Assembly (NCBI GenBank): GCA_016185275.1
Contig: JACPNX010000036.1
Coordinates: forward strand, 62,001 to 126,000
Direction: 5' to 3'
DNA: 64,000 nucleotides
Source of the DNA: Actinomycetota bacterium
Lineage (GTDB): Bacteria > Actinomycetota > Acidimicrobiia > Acidimicrobiales > Iamiaceae
Part shown: one piece after another, positions 1 to 6,556 of the stretch
Layout of the letters: each line of letters opens with the position of its first letter
Position numbering within the stretch: the stretch's first letter is position 1
The notes under the pieces: generated by a model
Seen by the model: only the letters and a program-made list of their open reading frames with translations
Told to the model about the DNA's origin: nothing
Database searches by the model: none
Position numbers and translations under genes: made by a program

Positions 1-720
1 GAAGCGGCTGATGAGGTACAGGACGGTGAAGCCCACCAGCGTGGCCACCGCGACCCAGGGCGAGTCGTGCTCGCGGGCCTCGGGCAGAAGGTCCGACGCG
101 CCGATGTACAGGAAAGACCCTGCGAACGCGGCGAGCAGGTAGGGCAGGGTCGACAGCGGAGGCCGCAGCACGATGGCGATCAGCGCACCGGCCATCGGCG
201 TGGACGCATCGATGGCGAGCCACCGCAGCGCGCGGCGCAACGGGTTGCCATGGGCGAGCATGGCGGTGACCGTGTTCAGCCCGTCGGAGAAGTCGTGGGC
301 CAGCACCGCGGTGGCCACGGCGATGCCGAGCTGGTCGGACCCCGAACGGAAGGCCACGGCCACCGCGACGCCGTCGATGAAGCTGTGCACCGACAGGCCT
401 GCGGCGCCCAGCACACCCAGTTCCGGTTGGTGGGCGCCGTGGCGGTGCTCGTGCTCGCGGCCGCCGTGCAGGCCGGTGATCCGTTCGAGCCCGAAGAACA
501 CGAGGAAGGCGCCGGCGCTGATCGCCGTGAAGTCGGCGAGGCGGCGACCGTCCGCCTGCACCGATGCTGCCACCTCCGGGAGGATCTCGAACAGCACGAC
601 GCCGAGGACGGCCCCCGCGCTGAAGCCGAGCAGGAGGTGCAGCCGGTCGCGCAGCCGCACGGCCATGAGGCCCCCGCCCGTCGTGACCACGAAGGCGAGC
701 GCCGCCACCAAGAGGACCAT
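1..720 (-). CDS. ZIP-family metal transporter (3' end beyond window)
   Basis: The reverse strand reads open from an ATG at 720 to base 1, giving 240 residues with no stop, so the C-terminus lies outside the window. An in-frame TAG five codons upstream of the ATG fixes the start near here. The protein is a chain of hydrophobic helices with His/Glu-bearing segments typical of ZIP divalent-metal (Zn/Fe) permeases: GVVLFEILPE, a His-rich loop (REHEHRHGAHQ), then SVHSFIDGVAVAVAF and LAHDFSDGLN, which match the paired metal-binding helices of the family. The expected role is metal uptake across the cytoplasmic membrane. No regulator is adjacent, and the metal cannot be told from sequence. Confidence 0.85.
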   Translation of the reverse strand, partial: MVLLVAALAFVVTTGGGLMAVRLRDRLHLLLGFSAGAVLGVVLFEILPEVAASVQADGRRLADFTAISAGAFLVFFGLERITGLHGGREHEHRHGAHQPELGVLGAAGLSVHSFIDGVAVAVAFRSGSDQLGIAVATAVLAHDFSDGLNTVTAMLAHGNPLRRALRWLAIDASTPMAGALIAIVLRPPLSTLPYLLAAFAGSFLYIGASDLLPEAREHDSPWVAVATLVGFTVLYLISRF

Positions 721-787
721 CGGGTCCGTCTACCAGAGGTCGCGCTGGGCAGCAGAACGCACGGCGCCGGCCGGGTGACGGGCTCGG

Positions 788-876
788 CGGCGCGATCCTG
801 GCGTCGGGCGCGCCCGCCGCTCCGGCGCGATCCTGGCGTCCGGCGCGCCCGCCGCTCCGGCGCGATCCTGGCGTCC
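788..876. repeat. 35-bp tandem repeat, about 2.5 copies
   Basis: The unit starting CGGCGCGATCCTGGCGTC recurs at 788, 823 and 858 with an exact period of 35 bp. The last, partial copy runs straight into the ATG of the VOC gene at 877. It fills most of the gap between the divergent ZIP and VOC genes, so it must overlap the VOC upstream region. Confidence 0.9.
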
Positions 877-1293
877 ATGGAACAGCGCCTCTCCCTCGTG
901 ACCCTCGGCGTGTCCGACATCGGTCGCGCCCGCCGCTTCTACGAGGCGCTCGGCTGGAACGGCGAGTCTCCCGACGGCGACGTGGTGTTCTTCCAGGCCG
1001 GCGGGATGGTCGTGGGCCTGTGGTCGCGCTCGAAGCTGGCCGAGGACAGCGCGGTCGCCGACGCGGGCGGCTGGGGTGGCGTGACCCTGGCGCACAACGT
1101 CGCCTCGCCCGCCGACGTCGACGCCGTGCTGGTCGAGGCCGAGGCCGCCGGCGCCACGATCGGCCGGCCCGGCGCGGCCACGTTCTGGGGCGGGTACTCC
1201 GGGGTCTTCGTCGATCCCGACGGCCATCCCTGGGAGGTGGCGCACAACCCGGGCTGGGTGCTCGACCCGGGCGGCGCCGTTCGACTCCGTTGA
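877..1293 (+). CDS. VOC (glyoxalase/bleomycin-resistance) family protein
   Basis: A 138-residue single-module VOC protein. The N-terminal strand (LSLVTLGVSDIGRARRFYEA) and the C-terminal strand (GYSGVFVDPDGHPWEVAHN) are the two halves of the beta-alpha-beta-beta-beta fold, with a Glu near the end as the usual metal ligand position. Family members are dioxygenases, lyases, isomerases or drug-binding proteins; the substrate here cannot be inferred. The ATG at 877 is chosen because homology-like sequence starts there and upstream codons fall in the 35-bp tandem repeat. No clear Shine-Dalgarno sequence is visible because the repeat abuts the start. Confidence 0.85.
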   Translation: MEQRLSLVTLGVSDIGRARRFYEALGWNGESPDGDVVFFQAGGMVVGLWSRSKLAEDSAVADAGGWGGVTLAHNVASPADVDAVLVEAEAAGATIGRPGAATFWGGYSGVFVDPDGHPWEVAHNPGWVLDPGGAVRLR

Positions 1294-1369
1294 CCGGATG
1301 CGTTGACGGGCGCCGGACCGGCGGCGAAGGATGCCGGGCGGCCCCCCTACCGCCGGAACCGAGGACGCG

Positions 1370-1783
1370 ATGACCGCACAGATCCCGTTGGTCGACTACC
1401 TGGTGCTCGGCGACGAGCCGCACCTGGAAGCCTCGGAGTGCACGTCGTGCGGCGCGCGCTTCTTCGACCGCCGCAACGCCTGCGCGGCCTGCGGAGCGAG
1501 CGGGTTCGATCGCGTGCCGGTGGCGCGCGACGGCGAGCTGCGGGCGTTCACGATCGTCTCGTTCGCCGCGCCGGGCGTGCCGGTGCCCTTCGTCGCCGGC
1601 GTAGTGGACTGCAAGGGCACCGCGGTGCGGGCCAACATCGTCAACGTCGAGCCTGACTCGCAGCACATCACGCTCGGCATGCCGGTGCGGCTGACCACCT
1701 GGTCGCTCGGGCCCGACGAGCAGGGCACCGAGGCCGTCGGCTTCGGCTTCGAGCCGGTTCGAGTCAACGGAGGACGGCGATGA
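1370..1783 (+). CDS. DUF35 OB-fold/zinc-ribbon acyl-CoA-associated protein
   Basis: A 137-residue protein with an N-terminal rubredoxin-like zinc ribbon (two CxxC pairs in ECTSCGARFFDRRNACAACG, about residues 24-43) followed by an OB-fold (about 50-130). This is the DUF35/OB_aCoA architecture. Members partner with SCP2-type thiolases and are thought to bind acyl-CoA or steer substrate. Its TGA overlaps the ATG of the following thiolase by 4 bp, so the two are almost certainly co-translated. The start is the ATG at 1370; an upstream in-frame start at 1331 would add a non-conserved Pro/Gly-rich stretch. Confidence 0.88.
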   Translation: MTAQIPLVDYLVLGDEPHLEASECTSCGARFFDRRNACAACGASGFDRVPVARDGELRAFTIVSFAAPGVPVPFVAGVVDCKGTAVRANIVNVEPDSQHITLGMPVRLTTWSLGPDEQGTEAVGFGFEPVRVNGGRR

Positions 1784-2982
1784 GCGAAGCGGTGTGGATC
1801 CTCGGGATTCACATGACCAAGTTCGGCAAGCACCCCGATCTCGACCTCGTCGACCTCGCCAGCGAAGCCGCCATCGGCGCGCTGGCCGACGCCGACGTGC
1901 CGATGAATCGCATCGGCGTGCTGGCCGCCGGCAACCTCCTCGGTGCCGCGCAGGGGATCGGCCAGCAGCTCCAGAAGCAGATCGGCCAGACCGGCATCCC
2001 CGTCTACAACGTGGCCAACGCCTGTGCCACGGGCGCCACCGCGCTGCGCACGGCGATCATGGCCATCAAGGCCGGCGAGTGCGACATGGGCCTGGCCGTC
2101 GGTGTCGAGAAGCTCGCGGGCGCCGGCCTGCTCGGTGCGGGGGCGCGCCCGTCGACCTCAGGCACCTGGACGCCGTCGGGCCGGTTCGGTGCCGTGACGG
2201 CCCTCGACGGCCTGGTCGGCACCGAGGCGATGCCCGGCGTGTTCGCGCAGGTCGGCATGGAGTACGGCCACCGCTACGGCGGCACCAGCTTCGAGCTGTT
2301 CGCCCGCATCAGCGAGAAGAACCACGCCCACTCCACGCTCAACCCGCTGGCCGCCTACACGAAGCGCATGACGCTCGAGCAGATCATGGGCGACGTGATG
2401 ATCGCCTATCCGAACACCCGGCCCATGTGCTCGGCCAACTGCGACGGCGCCGCGGCCGCGGTCGTCGTGGGCGACTCGGCTCTTTCGGCACTGTCGCTCG
2501 CGCAGCGGCGCCGGGCCGTGAAGGTGTCGGCGTCGGTGCTCACGACCGACCCGTGGGAGCCGTCGTGCCAGGTGCTGCCCGACGTCAACACGCTCACCCG
2601 CAACGCCGCCCGGCAGGCCTACGAGCAGGCCGGGGTGGGGCCGCAGGACCTCGACCTCGTCGAGCTGCACGACTGCTTCGCCACGGCCGAGCTCGTCCAC
2701 TACGACAACCTCATGCTGTGCGAGGAGGGCGGGGCGGTCGACCTGTTCGAGTCGGGCGCGACGTGGCGCGACGGGGCCCTGCCCGTCAACGTGTCGGGCG
2801 GTCTCGAGTCGAAGGGCCATCCCATCGCCGCCACCGGCATCGCCAACGTCTGGGAGGTCTGCCAGCACCTGCGCGGCGAGGCCGGCGACCGCCAGATCGA
2901 CGGCGCCCGCGTCGGCCTCGCCCACGTGATCGGGCTCGGCAGCGCCTGCGGCGTGCACATCCTGGAGCGCGCCGCGGCCTAG
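1780..2982 (+). CDS. Thiolase family protein (SCP2-type acetyl-CoA acyltransferase)
   Basis: A 400-residue thiolase-fold protein. The nucleophile is Cys82 in YNVANACATGATALR. The C-terminal half has the HDCFA motif near residue 305 and SKGHPIAATG near 352, the usual His-containing active-site loop. It lacks the classical second Cys in a CxG context near the end (GLGSACGVHIL is the closest), as is common in the SCP-x-like branch. It overlaps the DUF35 gene by 4 bp; this pair commonly acts in fatty acid, steroid side-chain or aromatic CoA-thioester breakdown. The exact substrate is unknown. Confidence 0.9.
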   Translation: MSEAVWILGIHMTKFGKHPDLDLVDLASEAAIGALADADVPMNRIGVLAAGNLLGAAQGIGQQLQKQIGQTGIPVYNVANACATGATALRTAIMAIKAGECDMGLAVGVEKLAGAGLLGAGARPSTSGTWTPSGRFGAVTALDGLVGTEAMPGVFAQVGMEYGHRYGGTSFELFARISEKNHAHSTLNPLAAYTKRMTLEQIMGDVMIAYPNTRPMCSANCDGAAAAVVVGDSALSALSLAQRRRAVKVSASVLTTDPWEPSCQVLPDVNTLTRNAARQAYEQAGVGPQDLDLVELHDCFATAELVHYDNLMLCEEGGAVDLFESGATWRDGALPVNVSGGLESKGHPIAATGIANVWEVCQHLRGEAGDRQIDGARVGLAHVIGLGSACGVHILERAAA

Positions 2983-2989
2983 CTCGGGC

Positions 2990-4339
2990 CTAGCTCGGCG
3001 CCGCTCGTCTCCGAGGCGCCGCTCGTCTCCGAGGCGCCGCTCGTCTCCGAGGCGCCGCTCGTCTCCGAGGCGCCGGAGGATGCGTCTCGTACATCCGCGC
3101 CAGCACGGCCAGCCCCGAAGCCGCGGTCAACAGCGCGACCGCCCAGATGGCGGCCTGCACGCCCAGGAGGTCGGCCACCAGGCCGGCCACCAGTGCGCCG
3201 ACCGCGAACCCGCCGTCGCGCCACAGGCGGTACACGCCGACCGCCCGGGCCCGCCAGGCGGGATGGGCGACGTCGCCGATGGCGGCGAGCAACGTGGGGT
3301 ACACCATCGCGGTGCCGGCGCCGAGGAGGACGGCGGCCGCGCCCCAGGCGGCGAAGCCGGTGGCGGCCGCGACGAAACCGAGCGCCACCGCCTGGACGAG
3401 CATGCCGGTCACGATGAGCGGCTTGCGGCCGTAGCGGTCCGAGAGGCCTCCGGTGAGGAGCTGCCCGAGGCCCCACACCGCCGGGTACAGCGCGACGAGC
3501 ACGCCGATCCGGCCGACCGAGAGCCCGGCCGACGCGAAGTAGATCGGGAACAGGCCCCAGGCCAGCCCGTCGTTCAGGTTGTTGACCAGACCCGCCTGCG
3601 AGCACGACGACAGCGCCGGCTCGCCGAACGACGTGGCCGCGAACACCGCACCGGTGCTGAGCCCTTCGGACGTGTGATCCCGGCCGGTGCGGCTCGCCCG
3701 CTCGGCCTCGAAGGTGGCGTGGCCGTGCGTCTCGCGCACGAAGGCGGCCGACAGCGCCAGACCGAGGCCGGCGTAGGCCGCGCCAAGGAGGAACGGGCCG
3801 GGCCGGAGCCCACGCGTCGAGGCGATCCACCCCGTCGCCAGCGCGGTCGCGGCGACAGCCGTGTACCCGGCCGCCTCGTTGAAGCCCATGGCCAGCCCTC
3901 GCTTGGCCGGGCCCACCAGATCGATCTTCATGATCACGGTGGTGGACCAGGTGAGGCCCTGGTTGACGCCGAGCAGCACGTTGGCGACCACGATCCAGCC
4001 CCACGACGGCGCCCAGATCAGCAGCAGAGGTACGGGCAGGCCGATCGCCCAGCCGGCCAGCAGCACGGGCCGGCGGCCGTACCGGTCCGACAGGGCGCCG
4101 GCCACGAAGTTGGTCACCGCCTTCACCGCACCGAAGGCGACGATGAAGGTCAGCACGGCCGAGTAGGCCGCGAGGCGGAACTCGCGCTCGGCGAGCAGCG
4201 GCAGCACCGTCCGCTCCTGGCCGACCATCCCGCCGACGAGCGCGTTGACGGCGACGAGGAGGACGAACTGCCCGAGGTTCTCCCGCAACCCGAGCCGCGT
4301 CACCCGGGCCGCGGCGAGCTCGGTGCTGGCCGTCGTCAC
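2990..4339 (-). CDS. MFS transporter
   Basis: A 449-residue major facilitator with about 12 hydrophobic segments. The loop 2-3 signature appears as GALSDRYGRRPVLL in the first half and is duplicated as GGLSDRYGRKPLIV in the second, as expected for MFS. It starts at a GTG (4339) that overlaps the stop of the upstream persulfide-dioxygenase gene by 4 bp (GTGA), so it is translated from the same message and may carry a sulfur compound or metabolite linked to that enzyme (inference). The last roughly 27 residues are a repeated Arg/Ala/Pro tail encoded by an 18-bp tandem repeat. It converges on the thiolase gene with 7 bp between the stops. Confidence 0.88.
   Translation of the reverse strand: MTTASTELAAARVTRLGLRENLGQFVLLVAVNALVGGMVGQERTVLPLLAEREFRLAAYSAVLTFIVAFGAVKAVTNFVAGALSDRYGRRPVLLAGWAIGLPVPLLLIWAPSWGWIVVANVLLGVNQGLTWSTTVIMKIDLVGPAKRGLAMGFNEAAGYTAVAATALATGWIASTRGLRPGPFLLGAAYAGLGLALSAAFVRETHGHATFEAERASRTGRDHTSEGLSTGAVFAATSFGEPALSSCSQAGLVNNLNDGLAWGLFPIYFASAGLSVGRIGVLVALYPAVWGLGQLLTGGLSDRYGRKPLIVTGMLVQAVALGFVAAATGFAAWGAAAVLLGAGTAMVYPTLLAAIGDVAHPAWRARAVGVYRLWRDGGFAVGALVAGLVADLLGVQAAIWAVALLTAASGLAVLARMYETHPPAPRRRAAPRRRAAPRRRAAPRRRAAPS
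2999..3076. repeat. 18-bp tandem repeat in the MFS 3' end
   Basis: The unit GGCGCCGCTCGTCTCCGA is repeated head to tail four times plus a partial copy. Read on the minus strand it encodes RRRAAP-type hexapeptides that form the basic C-terminal tail of the MFS protein. The period is a multiple of three, so copy number could change without shifting the frame. Confidence 0.92.
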
Positions 4340-5694
4340 GGACCGGTCGCCGCGACCGCGCCGGGCATCTCCGCCCACGCGGTGAACCCGCCGTCGACCA
4401 CGCCGGTGACCGCGAGCCCGCGCCGGGCGAGCAGGCTGGCGCCGGTCGTGGCCCGGTCCCCCTTCGCGCACATCACGACGGCCGGCTCGGTGGGCAGCGA
4501 TGCCGCCGGCAGCGACCCGAGCTCGCGGTGGAGGGCGCCCGGCACGTGGCCGGCGTGGAACTCCGCGGCCTGGCGGACGTCGACCACGGCGCGGCCGCCG
4601 ATGTCGGTCGGAGCCACGAGGGCGAGGGTCTCGAGCGAGCGGCCCGAGGCGATCCAAGCCTCGGTACCGCCGTCGAGCACCCCGGCGAAGCGCTCGATGC
4701 CGACGACCAGGCACTGCCGGACGAGATCCGCTTCGTCCTGGTCCGGGTCGACCACGAACACGAGCGGTGTGAGGGGATCGACCAGCCAGCCGAGCCAGCT
4801 CGCGAACGCGGGCCGCAGCGCGACCGACAGCGAGCCGGGCACGTGGCCGGCGGCGAAGGCGCGAGCCGGGCGGGCGTCGACGACCAGCGCGCCGGCGACG
4901 GCGACCACGCCCTCGACGCCGGCCGGGTCGAGGCGGTCGAGCGAGGGGGGCGCGGCGTGGTGGGCGACGCCGATCCGGTTGAGCTCGGGCAGGCGCCGGA
5001 AGTAGGCCGGGTAGCTCCCGAGGCCGTCGAGGAGGTGGTCCACGAACTCGTCTTCGCTGCCCGCCTGCAGGAGCGGGTTGGTGGCCCGCTCACGGCCGAT
5101 CGTGGTGACCCGCGACCCGCCCGCGGGTGCGGCGCAGAACGAGCCCTCGCCGTGGGTGGGGTACACCGGCAGGTCGTCGGGCAGCGTGAGGATCCGCTCG
5201 TGCAGCGCTCGGTGAAGCTGGCGCGCGAGGGCTTCGCTGTGCTCGGGACCGAGCAGGTCGGTCCGCCCTACCGTGCCCACCATCAGCGAGCCTCCGCTGA
5301 ACAGCGCGACGGGACGGCCGTCCGGCCCCAAGAGCAGGTACGCGAGGTGATCCGGTGTGTGGCCCGGGGTGGCGATCGCCTCGAGCTGGAGCCGTCCGAC
5401 CCGGACGCGGTCGCCGTCGTTGACGGGCTCGTGTGGGTGCAGCAGGCGGGCGCCGGCGGGTGCGAGGAACGTTGCACCGTCGACGGCGAGGTCGGGGCTG
5501 CCCGAGAGGTAGTCCGCATGGGTGTGGGTGTCTGCCGTGAACGCGATCGTGGTGCCGGTCCGGCGAGCCGCCTCGCGCTGCTCGGTCGGCAGGCGGGCCG
5601 GGTCCAGCACCAGGACGCCGCCGTCGCCCAGGTCGACCACGTGGGACGAGTGGCCGAGGCCCTCGTCGACGAACGTCACGACTGCTCCGCTCAC
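4336..5694 (-). CDS. Persulfide dioxygenase-rhodanese fusion (CstB-like)
   Basis: A 452-residue protein with an N-terminal metallo-beta-lactamase domain (about 1-230) and two rhodanese domains. The MBL domain has THTHADYLSG (His57, His59, Asp61), ATPGHTPDHL (His112) and GTVGRTDLLG (Asp146). Tyr replaces the last His of the HxHxDH motif, as in the ETHE1/CstB group where a mononuclear Fe site needs only two His and one Asp. The first rhodanese (about 255-350) lacks a catalytic Cys; the second has VVMCAKGDRA with Cys409. This layout matches CstB, which oxidises persulfides to thiosulfate. Start: a GTG at 5694. An ATG at 5763 would place the N-terminus inside the operator region and is rejected. 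Divergent from the ArsR-rhodanese regulator. Confidence 0.87.
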   Translation of the reverse strand: MSGAVVTFVDEGLGHSSHVVDLGDGGVLVLDPARLPTEQREAARRTGTTIAFTADTHTHADYLSGSPDLAVDGATFLAPAGARLLHPHEPVNDGDRVRVGRLQLEAIATPGHTPDHLAYLLLGPDGRPVALFSGGSLMVGTVGRTDLLGPEHSEALARQLHRALHERILTLPDDLPVYPTHGEGSFCAAPAGGSRVTTIGRERATNPLLQAGSEDEFVDHLLDGLGSYPAYFRRLPELNRIGVAHHAAPPSLDRLDPAGVEGVVAVAGALVVDARPARAFAAGHVPGSLSVALRPAFASWLGWLVDPLTPLVFVVDPDQDEADLVRQCLVVGIERFAGVLDGGTEAWIASGRSLETLALVAPTDIGGRAVVDVRQAAEFHAGHVPGALHRELGSLPAASLPTEPAVVMCAKGDRATTGASLLARRGLAVTGVVDGGFTAWAEMPGAVAATGP

Positions 5695-5719
5695 GGCCCT
5701 ACCTCTCGTGCGACGCTTG

Positions 5720-5738
5720 TTCAAGTAGCCGTTTGAAC
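5720..5738. promoter_or_regulatory. Operator copy 1 (TTCAA-N9-TTGAA)
   Basis: TTCAAGTAGCCGTTTGAAC is an inverted repeat with TTCAA/TTGAA half-sites. It lies in the 85-bp gap between the divergent persulfide dioxygenase and ArsR genes. A second copy of almost the same sequence lies 39 bp to the right. The A/T-rich half-sites stand out in this GC-rich DNA. Likely binding site of the ArsR-type protein encoded next to it. Confidence 0.75.
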
Positions 5739-5758
5739 CTACCACACGGACCGAGATG

Positions 5759-5777
5759 TTCAAGTGCTAGTTTGAAC
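5759..5777. promoter_or_regulatory. Operator copy 2 (TTCAA-N9-TTGAA)
   Basis: TTCAAGTGCTAGTTTGAAC shares the outer bases of copy 1 and ends 2 bp before the arsR-type start codon at 5780, so bound repressor would block its own gene. Together the sites suggest joint control of both divergent genes. Confidence 0.75.
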
Positions 5778-5779
5778 AC

Positions 5780-6475
5780 ATGCCCTCCGCCAGCCGCCGC
5801 CGCGCCAAGGACGAGCTCTACGACGCCTTCGCGGCCATTGCCCGCGCCATGGCCAGCGGGCGCCGCGCCGAGATCATCGACCTGCTCTCGCAGAGCGAGC
5901 GCTCGGTCGACGAGGTGGCTCGGGAGATCGACCAGAGCGTCGCCAACACCTCGCATCACCTCCGCAGCCTGGCCCACGCCGGGCTGGTTCGATCCCGGCG
6001 CGACGGCCAGCGGGTGCTCTACCGACTCGTCGACGAGCGGGTCGGGAAGCTCTGGCGGGCGCTGCGCGATGTCGCCGTGGAGCACGTCGCCGAGGTCGAG
6101 GTGCTCGCCGCCTCCTACCTCGGCGCGCGTGACGTCGACGCGGTCACGGCCCACGACCTGGCCGAGCGCATGGCCAAGGGCCGCGTCGTCGTGCTCGACG
6201 TCCGGCCCCGGGCGGAGTACGAGGCCGGCCACATCGCCGGCGCCCGGCCGGTCCCCATCGACGAGCTGGGGGAGGCCGTCGACGCGCTGCCCCGCAGCCG
6301 TGAGATCGTCGCCTACTGCCGCGGCCCGTTCTGCGTCTACGCCGACGATGCCGTCCGGCTGCTGCGCGCCCGCGGGATCCGCGCCCGGCGGCTCGACGCC
6401 GGATACCCCGAGTGGCGCGACGCCGGCCTCCCCGTCGTGGCTCCGGTCACGGTGCCCACCCGCGAAGCCGGCTGA
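5780..6475 (+). CDS. ArsR-family regulator fused to rhodanese domain
   Basis: A 231-residue protein. Residues about 10-90 form a winged helix of the ArsR/SmtB type (recognition region VANTSHHLRSLAHAGLV, wing RSRRDGQRVLYRL). Residues about 120-228 are a rhodanese domain with the active-site loop YCRGPFC (Cys180 and Cys185). No typical ArsR metal-site Cys motif is seen in the helix-turn-helix, so sensing more plausibly runs through the rhodanese cysteines, which could take up persulfide. It faces the CstB-like gene across two palindromic sites, supporting a role as repressor of sulfane-sulfur detoxification, induced by persulfide (inference). Confidence 0.88.
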   Translation: MPSASRRRAKDELYDAFAAIARAMASGRRAEIIDLLSQSERSVDEVAREIDQSVANTSHHLRSLAHAGLVRSRRDGQRVLYRLVDERVGKLWRALRDVAVEHVAEVEVLAASYLGARDVDAVTAHDLAERMAKGRVVVLDVRPRAEYEAGHIAGARPVPIDELGEAVDALPRSREIVAYCRGPFCVYADDAVRLLRARGIRARRLDAGYPEWRDAGLPVVAPVTVPTREAG

Positions 6476-6556
6476 GCACGCGGCATCGCCCGGCGGCTCG
6501 GTCGCCCTGCGCTCCGGCCACCCCGTTCGGCAGAGGCGTCGGTACCCTCACCTCGC

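Noticed and set aside
5695-5763. Longer N-terminus of the persulfide dioxygenase from an ATG at 5763
   Set aside because: The extra 23 residues have no family resemblance and the codons overlap both palindromic operator sites.
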